Source of the DNA: Cannabis sativa
Lineage: Eukaryota > Streptophyta > Magnoliopsida > Rosales > Cannabaceae
Length of the DNA stretch: 64,000 nucleotides
Direction of reading: 5' to 3'
Assembly: GCF_029168945.1 (NCBI RefSeq)
Contig: NC_083601.1
Coordinates: 69,925,595 to 69,989,594, forward strand
Shown in pieces: positions 1 to 10,688 of this stretch (position 1 is the first letter of the stretch; the number at the start of each line of letters is the position of its first letter). The translations under genes and the position numbers were made by a program. The notes under the pieces were generated by a model. That model saw nothing but the letters and a program-made list of their open reading frames with translations. It ran no database searches and had not been told where the DNA came from.

Positions 1-139
1 ACATATTATTCCGCTGCAACAAATGTAAGGTTTTCTTAACTTTATATGTGTTTATTATCTTTTTAGAAAGTTCATATTTTGGATGTTAAATAACATACTT
101 GTGAGTAGATCTAAGATCCTGGTAAAATAAATTCCAACA
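1..139 (+). repeat. Copia-A 5' LTR, 3' end only
   Basis: The last 139 bp of a copia LTR. It matches the end of the Copia-A 3' LTR (40320-40458) nearly base for base, including GTAAGGTTTTCTTAAC and the terminal CCAACA. The rest of the LTR lies left of the window. Confidence 0.9.
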
Positions 140-3100
140 GTTCAGCCCCGAGCAGTTCGGTAATAGAACAAGGAAGAAGTTTTCTTTTCTTATAGCGCGC
201 GGAAATCATGCAATGGGAGCCTTGCGCCGAGATTTTTCGGCAGATCACCTAGTGAGCGCGCGCGGACAGTGTACTGTCCGTACCACTTGCCATTTTTTTT
301 CATGTTATTTCATGGAATTAACTTCCGATTTTTTGTGTGATTTTGTATTTTTATTTTTTACTTTCCATATTTAAAATCTAATTATCAGAAATAAATTAAT
401 TTTTTTAAAAAATTAATTTTAGATATTAGTGTAATTTGAATTTGAAAATAGGTAAAAATCTATCTTTTTGCTTAATTTTTAATCTTATTTTTAAATTTGA
501 TTATTTAATCTTATTTTTTTAAATTTAAGGTCAGATATTAATTTTTTTTTTATTAATTTTTTTATAAATGATTTGACCTTATTTAAATTTAAAATAAGAT
601 TAAAATATTCATGATATTTTGAATAGAAATATGATATTTTTGCTAAATTTTAAATTTTGTTATTTTTTATTAAAATTAAATTATAAAATCAGAAAAGGAT
701 ATTTATTTATCATTTTTGTATTTTATTGAATATTTAATTTATAATATAATATGAAATTTAAAAGGTCGTTAGCAAATTTTTTTTGAAATGATATTTAGGT
801 TAGTTGAAACCTAATTTTTCAAAATTGTAGGTTTAATTTTAAATATTATTTTATTTCATTTAAAAATTCGAAATTTTTTTATTAATTATTTTCGAAATTT
901 AGTTTATTATTTAAAATTAAATAAATCCTACTTCCAACTATCCAATTCAAGCTGTTGCAGGAGTTTGTAGTTTAGCTTATGTGTAAGTTTTATAAAACCT
1001 ATTATTACTTGATCTAAATTGCCATGGTTAACTTGTTGACAGATCCAATGATCTGATTTTAACCCATGGTTCAATTGTCAATAGGTCAAGTAAATAATCT
1101 GTAACAGGTAAATTTTACATTCTTCTTTCATCTGTGTATGACCTAGTAACATGATAGGGTCGATCCAAATCTGTGTGCCTGTGTGAGCCTATATGTTTAT
1201 TTTATTATAGATGCATATAGGTTGTTGCTAAATAAAATGTCACACCCTGATAGATTTTATTTATGTCCATTTAGTTTTTTGGACCTATTCAATTAATAAC
1301 AGTTATTTATTTTAAGGTTAAATTCCTCTCTTTTGGGCCTTGTGTGAGAGATGGGGGCAAATAGAGGTGGGTACGACATACTGGACCCAGCTCCCCCTCA
1401 CATGAACTACCCCAATTGTAAAGGCCCATTTGCCTGATTTGAATAAATGTACTAGGTTAATTAAATTAGTTTAACCTAATAAAATTGATTAGCAACATAA
1501 TTAACTTTTAAAATACATGAAATTTATTTTCATTTTAATATTTTAAAGTTAATTTTAAGAAAAACACTCTTAGTTTAAGATATTATTTCTAGATAAACTA
1601 TTTGTATTTTTCTTGTATTTAATTAAATAAAGAATTTTAACTAACTAGATTCTTTCTGAAGCTTATTTTAATTATTTCATTAAATATTCCTATTTAAGTT
1701 ATAAATTAGTTATTTCTAACTAATTTTTCTGATCAACTTAAATTTGAATATCTTTTGAATTTAAAATTAAGTTGAGGAATTCTAGGAGCTGTTTATTGAA
1801 GATTCTAGAGATATTTTTTAAGTTGTTAAACTTAAAATGGAATATTCTTAAATTAGGTGGTTACAACTTAATTTTAATATTTAATTAAATTTTATTTGGA
1901 AATTTTTAAGTTGGTTATTTTAGATTCTTTCTATAACAACTTAAATTAGATATTTTTCAAATATTTGAAAACATACTTAGTTAAATTGAGATATTTTCTA
2001 GATAGTTATTTCTATACTAGTTATTATTTTTAATATTAAAATAGAAAAATATCATTAATTGTTAAATTAATTGTTTAATAATTAATTTTGGTACAATTCA
2101 AGTAAAGAATGTTTTTCCTAGTATTAAACTAGAATTAAATAATTAAGCTTTCTCTATACTTAATTATTTATTTCTTGAATTTAATACTTTTAATTAAATT
2201 GAAAATTAAATATCTAAGTTGATTTTCATCATGATACTTAAATATTGTTATTTTCATGACATTTAATTAAATAGAAAATTATTTTAAGTTGGATATTTTT
2301 TATAACAACTTAAATTTAATTAATTTTCGAAATATATTTTATTTATTTTATTAATCAATTTTCGAAATTGCATTTGATTATGCAAGATGATTTTGAATTT
2401 ATCTTGAAAAATAGATTAAAGTTGTAAATTAATTATTTATTTTAATTAATTTTTGAACCAACTTAAATAAATGATTTTTTTCATTTAAATGATTAATTTA
2501 AAATAAATGAACTAAAATATGTTATTATTAGAAATTGAATTAATTAGTCAAAGAAAAATCTAGTTAGATAATATTTTTGTTTGAAGTATTTTTTTTTTTG
2601 GTAAAGATTAATTTATTTTTTAAGTATCTCAAAAATTGTATAATTTTATACTTTAATTTTTCGAAATACAATATATATTCTTATAGAAAATTTTAATTTG
2701 AGTTGCAAATTTAATTTAAATTAATAGAACTTAAATTAAATAATTTTCTTTATATTTATTGGAAAATTAATACTAAGATGGAAATAATTCATTTTATTCT
2801 CATAACCATCTAAGTATAATTTTATAAATAGTAAAATAAATTTTATTTAGAATTTTATTCTAAATTTAAAATTTAATTAAATAAATATATATTTAAAATA
2901 AATAGATAATAGAAAAAAATACATTTTAAATAATAAGCTTTATTATTATTAAGATATTGGATCTTTATTGTTGGTTTTACATAGCTATTGTTTTAGTGAG
3001 TAATCCTCCCTAATGGAGGAACGTTCATTAGCAAGTTAGCGCCGTAGAATCTCGAAAGATAAGTATATCTGTAAGTATTTTATATTAGTATTGAGCACCC

Positions 3101-3469
3101 TAATGGTGGCGACTGTATAAGACTTACAAACGTATGAAACAATGGTGGAAGCTCATGAAATACGAATGACCTTGACTCTCGCTTAAACGGGACAACGTCA
3201 GATTCTCTTTTCGATCGAATAAAAGGTTGCTAGAATGGTTATTATTTTAGATGAGCTGACAACTCTATTCAATGGATTGTAGCTTTGACTCTCGCCTAAA
3301 CGGGACACTGATATCAGTTTGTTGAAAACCTTGGAAATTATTTAGGATTGTATGTTTTAGTGTTTTCTCTTGTCATTCCTACTTGCTATGTGCTAATAAA
3401 TTTTGAATAAGATTTTGTGTTAAACCATAATTGATTTCTATTTATTATTTTGTAGTATCCTGTATTGGC
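140..3469 (+). other. Copia-A 5' leader (long, AT-rich, non-coding)
   Basis: About 3.3 kb between LTR and gag with no supportable ORF. It begins with a degraded primer binding site (140-168). A GC-rich patch rich in GCGCGC follows (about 195-285), then about 2.6 kb of A+T-rich low-complexity sequence. A better-conserved island lies at about 940-1440. A conserved structured block at about 2990-3310 holds two CTAAT hairpins and the twin GACTCTCGC motifs. The same order occurs in the leaders of Copia-B, -C and -D, so this is a family trait and not random spacer. Confidence 0.85.
3005..3306 (+). other. Copia-A leader signal block: two CTAAT hairpins plus twin 20-mer
   Basis: Hairpin 1 is CCTCC-CTAAT-GGAGG at 3005-3019. 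Hairpin 2 is CACC-CTAAT-GGTG at 3096-3108, with outer pairing AGT (3087-3089) to ACT (3112-3114). The twin motif GACTCTCGCYTAAACGGGAC lies at 3174-3193 and 3287-3306. All four parts recur in the same order in Copia-B, -C and -D. A role in RNA packaging or dimerisation is inference. Confidence 0.75.
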
Positions 3470-4342
3470 ATGTCAAATCCCATGTTATCACTGTTGACTG
3501 AAAATAAGCTAAGTGGATCTAACTTCCCGAAATGGAAAGAGAACATTAATATTGCTCTCATAGGTGAAAGTGCCCTGTTTGTGTTGACTTAGCCGTCTCC
3601 TGAACAGCCGGGTGACAATGCAACTAAAGCTATTAAAGAGAAGTTCGAGCGTTGGCAGAATGCTAACAACAAAGCTCGATACTTCATGCTTTCCGGCATG
3701 GTTGACACCATGAAAATAAGGTTTGCAAATACTATCACGACTGCCGAAATAATGACGTAGTTAACTGAGCTATTCGGAATGGCATCTATCCAGTCTCACT
3801 TTGACGCGACTAAGAAATTCATCAATGCACGGATGGAACCCCATTACAATGTGCGTGATCACCTTCTCCAAATGGCAAGTTATTTCCAGGAAGCCCAGAA
3901 TCATGGTGCTGAAATGGATCAGACAACTCAAGTGAGTCTTATCTTGAATAGTCTGACTCCAGCTTTTTTGCCCTATACATCAAATTATGTCATGAATAAG
4001 AAGGGACAAGACTTTCACACGTTAGTCAATGACCTTCAGACATATGAAAAATTGATTGGAGGACCCAAGAAGAAAGGGAGTAAACCTCAGAATTCTTGAA
4101 ATGGTAATGGGACGATTAAACCTGAGGCACACATTGCCTCTACTTCCAAACCCAAGACAAAGAAGAAGTGGAAAAATACCAAGAAGCGAGCTCAAGCTGT
4201 GAAAACAGCTAAGAACAAAAAGGTTGCTGCTCCTGGTGATACACTAAAAGGAAAGTGTTTCTGTTGCAATGAGAAAGGCCACTGAAAACCCCAATGTCCT
4301 AAGCTTCTTGCAAATAAACAAGGTATTTCTTTTTATAAACTG
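3470..4342 (+). pseudogene. gag: Copia-A gag pseudogene
   Basis: This is a capsid/nucleocapsid gene of a Ty1/copia element, whose product would package element RNA. The start ATG at 3470 gives MSNPMLSLL, matching the Copia-C gag start. The reading frame shows a UBN2-type gag domain, with the motif QVSLILNSLTP around 3930-3960 and LVNDLQTYE around 4023-4050. A lysine-rich stretch follows, then a CCHC zinc knuckle around 4258-4298 read as CFCCNEKGH followed by a stop where Copia-C has Trp. Premature stops also occur at about 3590 (in place of a Glu codon of Copia-C), 3757 and 4097. With these lesions it cannot make full-length Gag. The TSD-equivalent site CCTCA at 4085-4089 is the empty counterpart of the Cassandra insertion in Copia-C. 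Confidence 0.85.
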
Positions 4343-5126
4343 ATGAGTTTTAGTGAATTATTATCCATTTGGATTATTAATTCTGGACTACTAACCTTGT
4401 TTATTTGTTTTTCTTCTTACAGCCCAAGCTGCTTGAACTCGGGTGCTATCTTAGCGATTTCAAAGGAAATTTGGACAAAGGGGTGGAGTTCGTCCAAGAT
4501 AAAGATGAAGCTCGTTTATTTATTTTGAATTGATTGTTTCAGTTTCAGAACAATTTGGATTTCAATTATTAGTTTGGGATTTTATTCCCTATTCTTTTCT
4601 AATTATGTTGCAAACAATTTTTTTATATGATTTTATAATTAAGTTTTTATTTACAAATAAATTACAATCTATGAGTTGAGCTTCATTACTTTATCTTATA
4701 TAACAATTACCAATTATTATATTTATATGTTTGTATGTGTATGTGTTTTTATTATTGATACAAATTCTATAGTTCCTTAAACTCTTTATAGAGTTATTAC
4801 TACATAAACACTAGAAATTATTTTTATGTTTATGAATAATTGTTAATTCTAAAAATAATTATTAAGAATTTGTTTAATAAAAAGATCTTTTGATCTAATA
4901 GGGGTGGAGAAAAAGTTAAGAATAATATGCAGTTCAACAATTTTTTATATCTAATGAACTCTGGATTATATTCGAAACTCCACATAATCTCTATAACACT
5001 TAGAGAATCATGATCACTATAACCTTTAGTGGTAGATCATAATCTCTAGATACTTAGGGGTGAACTATGTTCCACATGCTCTTTGTGACACATAATTTTA
5101 AACATGGAAGTAATATAATGTATTAG
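4343..5126 (+). pseudogene. Copia-A vestigial pol, first part
   Basis: This is a decayed remnant of pol after gag. WIINSG at 4370-4387 stands where Copia-B has the protease motif WIVDSG. At 4890-4975 the sequence retains a recognisable but scrambled version of the integrase segment around Asp-Arg-Gly-Gly of Copia-B (28505-28570). The stretch shares the same departures from Copia-B as Copia-C (21260-21900), so the decay predates the spread of both. No ORF of meaning remains. It is interrupted at 5126 by gypsy G1. Confidence 0.7.
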
Positions 5127-7084
5127 TGTAACACCCTTATTTAAATATTTTTAAATCCAAAAGATAACTTGATTATATTGTAACTTTATACTTATATGGG
5201 TCGGGATCCCGAGTATTAAAACACGATATAAAAGTATTTTACTAATATATACATACAATATTTTTATTAAACTCTCGAACATGCAACTTCAAAATACAGA
5301 CTCAAAATAATAAAAGACCGAAACCCTCCAAGTTGCATTGCCGCGATATGTACAATCACTGCCGAGCTCCATCTCACTGTTCCTCCAGCTTTGCTTTTCC
5401 TTTACCTATACAAGGTAGCAAACTGATGAGTCAACAGACTCAGTAAGATATGCAAAACATATATATAAGTAATGCGATGCCGGCTTTGTGATTAAGCCGC
5501 CCTGAGCTCAGTAATCAACCTCACCAAATGGATAAGAACGTTCTTAAAGGTTGGTGCTATTAACCATGATATCACCCACTACCAGCACTATGATCGCACT
5601 GCGGGACCGGCACTATGTTCGTACCGCTATGATAGCATCAATAGCACCCAAGTGTATAGTTGGCCATGATATCACTCTTAACCAGTACTATGCTCGTACT
5701 GCCGAACCGGCACAATGGTTGTGCCCCTATGATAGCGCCAATTAATACCCTCTGGGCTGAATATCACTCTTAACCAGTACGATGCCTGTACTGCCGAACA
5801 GACACAATGGTTGTGCCGCTATGATATCACCCAAAATGTATACAACCATAAATACAACATGCTTATATAATATGTTCAATGCTATTCTTACCTCGTTCCG
5901 TGTTCAAGTGTGCCGGTCAGCCTGAGTGGAAACACAGCTCGACACTTTATAGGGCCCTAAACAATAATATTCAGAATTCGATGAGAGACACGCTAAAACA
6001 GTTATCGGGGATTGAAAATCGAAACTAAGAATAACCCTATCGATAAATAGGATGCTAATACTCTAAATTACGTAAAAACGGAAAAAACTAGGGCGAGGGA
6101 AAAAGCCCCAACCGGAAGTTCGGTTCCTGGCACCAACCGGTCGACCGGAGTCCACAGGCTCCTAGGAACCGGAATTCCGGTTTTGAACTAGGAACCAAAA
6201 ATCCGTCCCCCACACCTCAATTCAATCCCAAACTTCATAATTTTCTTTAGACTACCTGTATATACCCAAATAAACTCAACCCAACCAACAGAACTCAACA
6301 ATTCACACCAATTTTTAAAACACCATTAGAGAGCTAGGTTTGAGTTATCAAACTCAATCCTTGCCAAAAACCTTAAAACAATCCACAAAGATAGCTGCAA
6401 ACAACTTAATCTATTACCAATAAGGTTCAGAACTTCAATTAGAATGACAATTATACTCACAGCACCAAAATTCCCAAAATCAAGCTTTAAACCTAACTTT
6501 TGCGTGCTAAAATCAAATAGGAAAGGCTAGGAGTTAATACCTTAGATTGAATCTCCTTAAACAGGTTACAACACTACAATTTCAGCAACAAAATCCGTTC
6601 CCTTGCTGGTTCTTTGGGTTGCACGAAAGAGAGAGGAAGAGAGAGATGCTTCTAGGTTACTCCAATCTTCCCCTTTATCCTTTCTTTCCTTCTTCTTCTA
6701 ATATTATTAATATTAACTAATGATAAGTTTAGTAAAAGGCAACCTCTAGTACCCACTAAAAGCCAAAAGAATAATTGGCAAAATGACCTATTTACCCATT
6801 CAATTAAAACCAAAGATTAAACAACCTAAGGACAATTTGGTCATTTTCAAATCCCGATATAACTCTAGATTATATGAAATACGACTCTCTAAAGGCCCAA
6901 CATCGCTTTCCACAGCTTCCGAACACAATCACAGAAATTGAGAAATTTACATAAATAACATAATAAACATATACGAAGTCAAATAAATTCCCATAATATG
7001 TATTTCTATTAATAATAACAAAATCTCATACATAAACCCTAATTATTTAATAATCCAAGGTATTAATCATATGCAGTCTTTACA
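5127..7084 (-). repeat. G1 3' LTR
   Basis: A 1,958-bp LTR bounded by TGTAAC and TTTACA on the plus strand. It matches 35761-37736 throughout with scattered substitutions and small indels. It contains a degenerate tandem array of about 95-bp units (5562-5835) and a GC-rich patch with inverted CCGG-type repeats (about 6105-6190). The polypurine tract of the element lies just inside at 7085-7120 (complement of ATTATCCCCTCATT). Confidence 0.92.
5562..5835. repeat. Three degenerate ~95-bp tandem repeats in G1 LTR
   Basis: Three units start with CCATGATATCAC or a close variant, at about 5565, 5665 and 5760. Each contains a short hairpin-forming segment such as GGCACAA-TGG-TTGTGCC (near 5710) or CAGTAC with GTACTG. 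The same array is in the other LTR of G1 at about 36190-36470. No coding sense is apparent. Confidence 0.7.
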
Positions 7085-7120
7085 ATTATCCCCTCATTAA
7101 AAAGATTTCGCCCCTGAAAC

Positions 7121-7894
7121 CTACCTGACGAACTCTGGATGCTGAACCCTCATATCAGTCTCCAGTTCCCAAGTGTCTTCTTCCACTTTACTATTCCTCC
7201 AGAGTACTTTAACCAACGCTATGGTTTTGGTTGGAAGAACCCTCATATCATATGATAGGTCAGGTTGCAATTCCAATGTGTCATAACTCAGAACTTGCAT
7301 TGGCTCACACACGTACTTTCTAAGCATGGAAACATGAAATACATTATGCACAGTTGACAGAGATGGGGGTAAAGCTAACCAATAAGCCACTTGCCCCACC
7401 TTTTCAAGTATTTCAAAAGGTCTAATAAATCAAGGACTTAGTTTTCCTTTCTTTCCAAAACGCCTGATTCCCTTCATTGGGGACACTCGTAGAAAGACAT
7501 GGTCTTTAGGTTGGAACATAACATCCCGTCGCTTGGGATCTGCATAACTTTTCTGCCTGCTTTGAGAAGCAAGCATTCGAGCTTTACTCTTGTCTATTGC
7601 CTCATTTGTTTTCTGGACCAACTCAGGGCCTAGGTATTTTCGTTCTCCAGTTTCATCCCAATGGATTGCGGATCGGCACTTTCTAACATAGAGTAGCTCA
7701 TAAGGAGCCATTCCTATGATACTTTGATAACTGTTATTATAGGAGAATTCAATCAGAGGCAAATACTTGCTCCATGACCCTCCAAAGTCCATGACAGAAG
7801 CTCGTAACAAATCTTCAAGTATCTGAATAGTTTGCTCAGATTGCCCATCTGTTTGAGGATGAAAGGCCGTGCTAAATTTCAGATTAGTTCCCAT
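7121..7894 (-). pseudogene. pol: G1 pol: integrase C-terminal part and chromodomain
   Basis: The last part of the polyprotein, with its natural stop at 7121-7123. It covers the end of the integrase core (STAFHPQTDGQSE at 7830-7870), the integrase C-terminal region (PMKGIRRFGKKGKLSP, ending near 7430) and a chromodomain-like tail (VLWRNSKVEEDTWELETDMR, about 7140-7205). In this family the tail is thought to guide insertion into heterochromatin. A stop near 7427 interrupts the frame where family members have Arg, and another near 7896 stands where they have Gln. The polypurine tract follows directly. Confidence 0.88.
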
Positions 7895-7900
7895 AGCCTT

Positions 7901-9139
7901 CTACAAACTCAGCCAAAACTTTGATGTAAATTTAGGGTCTCTATCTGAAACGATAGACTTTGGTACCCCATGAAGACGAACAATTTCCTTCACATACAGA
8001 TCAACATAGTGATCCACTGCATAAATTACCTTAACAGGTAAGAAATGTGCCGATTTTGTAAAGCGGTCCACCACGACCCGAACTGAGTCGTACATTCCCA
8101 TGGTTCAGGGCAAACCAACCACAAAATCCATCGCAATGTCTTCCCACTTCCATTCTGGAAGTGTTAGTGGCTGTAATAATCCTGCAGGTCGCTGATGTTC
8201 TGCTTTAATTTGTTGACAAGTTAAGCATTTAGTGACATAATCTACCACATCCCTCTTCATCCCATACCACCAGAAATATGGCTTCAAATCATGATACATT
8301 TTGGTGGTTCCTGGATGTAATGAGTAAGGGGTAGTATGAGCTTCATCTAGAATTTCCTTCTTAAGCTCAATGTTATTAGGGACACATACATGTGCTTTGA
8401 ACAACAACATTCCACTGTCGGAAATCAAAAAGTCCTTAGCTTTGCCCGCTAAGACATCTTCTCGAATCTTAACCAATTTAGAATCTTCTAATTGAGTCAC
8501 TTTGATTCTTTCCAACAAGTCTAACCGAAGTGTCAGATTATACAATCTCTCAGTCACCAACTCAATGTTTGCCCTAGACATTTCTGAGGCTAACTGAGGA
8601 AAAATCATGGTCATATTAAGTATCTGATCAGGTCCCTTTCGGCTTAAGGCATCTGCCACAACATTTTCCTTTCCAGGATGATACAAAATTTCGCAGTCAT
8701 AGTCTTTCACTAACTCCAACCACCTTCTTTGTCTCATGTTCAGATCCTTTTGAGTGAAAAAGTACTTGAGACTCTTGTGGTCAGTATAGATCTCACACCT
8801 TTCACCATATAAGTAATGTCGCCAAATTTTCAAGGCAAACACCACTGCTGCAAGTTCCAGATCGTGGGTTAGGTATCGCTGCTCATAATCTTTCAATAGT
8901 CGAGAAGCGTAAGCTATGAATTTATCTGCCCGCATTAGCACACAACCCAAACCTTGCCTTGATGCATCACAATACACCGCGAACTTCTCTTGATCAGACG
9001 GCAAGGCTAGAACAGAAGCTGTAATCAATCGTTGCTTCAGCTCTTGGAAACTTTTCTCACACTTATCTGACCATATAAATCGCTTGTTCTTCCTAGTTAA
9101 CTCGGATAACGGCATTGCAATCTTGGAAAAACCTTCCAC
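7901..9139 (-). pseudogene. pol: G1 pol: RNase H and integrase
   Basis: On the minus strand this reads RNase H (FAVYCDASRQGLGCVLM near 8925-8990, then YLTHDLELAAVVFALKIWRH and TDHKSLKYFF), a DALSRK linker, an HHCC integrase zinc finger (HPGTTKMY then CLTCQQIKAEH, about 8190-8310) and the start of the integrase core ([13 protein letters not shown], then [14 protein letters not shown], about 7910-8080). RNase H degrades template RNA, and integrase joins cDNA to the host chromosome. A stop codon at 8102-8104 separates the integrase core from its zinc finger. A further stop lies upstream near 9173. Confidence 0.9.
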
Positions 9140-9175
9140 AAAACGTCGATAATAACCCGCTAAACCGAGAAAACT

Positions 9176-9802
9176 TCAAACTTCAGTGACAGTTTTGGGT
9201 CTAGGGCAATTCTTTACTGCCTCAATCTTCCTTGGATCAACCATAATCCCGTCTTTCCCAACAATATACCTTAGAAAAGACACTTGTGACAGCCAAAACT
9301 CACACTTTTTAAACTTCGCATAAAGTTTATGATCTCTGAGTCGCTGCAAAACCATTCGAAGATGTTGCTCATGTTCTGCTTCTGACTGAGAGTACACAAG
9401 GATATCGTCGATAAATACAATTACAAAATTATCGAGGAAATCCTTGAATACCCTATTCATGAGATCCATAAAGGCTGCCGGTGCATTTGTTAATCTGAAC
9501 GACATAACCAAGAACTCGTAATGACCATATCTGGTTCGGAAGGCTATTTTCAGAATATCCTCTACTTGAATTCTCAGCTGATGATATCCAGACCTCAAGT
9601 CAATCTTAGAAAATACTGTCTTGCCCTGAAGTTGATCAAAGAGATCGTGAATTCTAGGCAAAGGGTATTTATTCTTAATGGTTAACTTATTCAGCTCCCG
9701 ATAGTCAATACACATCCGAAGAGTTCCATCCTTCTTCTTTACTAATAGAACTGGAGCTCCCCAAGGTGACACACTAGGCCGAGTGAACCCTTGATCCAAC
9801 AT
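9176..9802 (-). pseudogene. pol: G1 pol: reverse transcriptase
   Basis: Reverse transcriptase of a Ty3/gypsy element. The motifs are [20 protein letters not shown] near 9690-9750, [10 protein letters not shown] near 9575-9605, [18 protein letters not shown] near 9440-9495 and the catalytic [10 protein letters not shown] at 9390-9420. The two Asp residues of the DD pair are intact. It is closed off from the upstream protease frame by a stop at 9803-9805 where G2 has Gln, and from RNase H by a stop near 9173 where G2 has Arg. Both changes are easily explained by single C-to-T decay of CAR or CGA codons. Confidence 0.9.
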
Positions 9803-9805
9803 CCC

Positions 9806-10683
9806 TTAGAGTAGTATCTTCAGTTCTTTTAATTCGGCAGGTGCCATTCGATAAGGTGCTTTTGAAACAGGTTCTGCTCCAGCAATTAAATCAATAACAA
9901 AATCTATCTCCCGCTGAGGTGGTAACCCAGGTAATTCCTCTGGAAATATGTCCATGAATTCCTTAACTACTTTAACCTCTTCAGGTCCAAGTAACACAGG
10001 TTTATTGGAATCCATTACAACTGTTAGGTATCCTATACATCCACTGCATAACAAATCCCTAGCTTTCAATGCTGAGATTCTTGGAACACGAGAACCTTGA
10101 ACCGAACAACCAAAGACAAATTGTTCCTTATTCTCCAGTTCAAAAGTTACCATTTTTCGTTTACAATCAATACTAGCAAAGTATTTGGATAAAAAGTCCA
10201 TACCAAGTATAATGTCGAACTCGGCCAATGGTAACTCCACAAGATCAGCGCTCAATTCTCTATCTTCAATTCTAATTAACACTAATCTAACCCACTTTCT
10301 TGAAATAATTAATGCGCCATTAGGCAACAGGGTTCCAAATCCCATTTCAAAAATATCACTAGGTCTATCAAGTTGATTAAGAACTCTCGATAACACATAA
10401 GATCGAGTAGCACCCAAATCAAATAAAACAGTATAGAAAAAACCGTTGATTAGAAGCTGACCAGTAACTACTGAAGGGTTGGCAGCAGCATCAGCCTGAG
10501 TAATAGCAAATACTCGTGCAGGAGCAGGTTTGGCCTCAGGCTTTGGTTCCTCTTTCTTCAAATGAGGACAATCTTTCTTAAGATGTCCCACTGAACCACA
10601 CTGGAAACAGGCTCTCCGGTTACAAGTCCCGGGGTGATGGTTCTTGCAACATGGGCACTTAGGATATGAGTAAGTCTGACGTC
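9806..10683 (-). pseudogene. G1 gag C-terminus, protease and RT N-terminus
   Basis: This continues the G1 polyprotein on the far side of the Copia-B insertion. It starts with a CX2C-type stretch and the CCHC zinc knuckle CFQCGSVGHLKKDC (about 10571-10612), which binds RNA in nucleocapsid. The aspartic protease follows at about 10395-10430, reading LFDLGATRSYV. The family has Asp-Ser-Gly or Asp-Thr-Gly at the active site, so the Leu here is a damaged catalytic triad. After LPLAEFDIILGMDFL the frame runs into the beginning of RT (KAPYRMAPAELKELK). Confidence 0.87.
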
Positions 10684-10688
10684 CTCCT

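Noticed and set aside
5551..5745. A 64-codon plus-strand ORF
   Set aside because: It spans the tandem units of the G1 LTR, and the repeated residues simply reflect the repeats.
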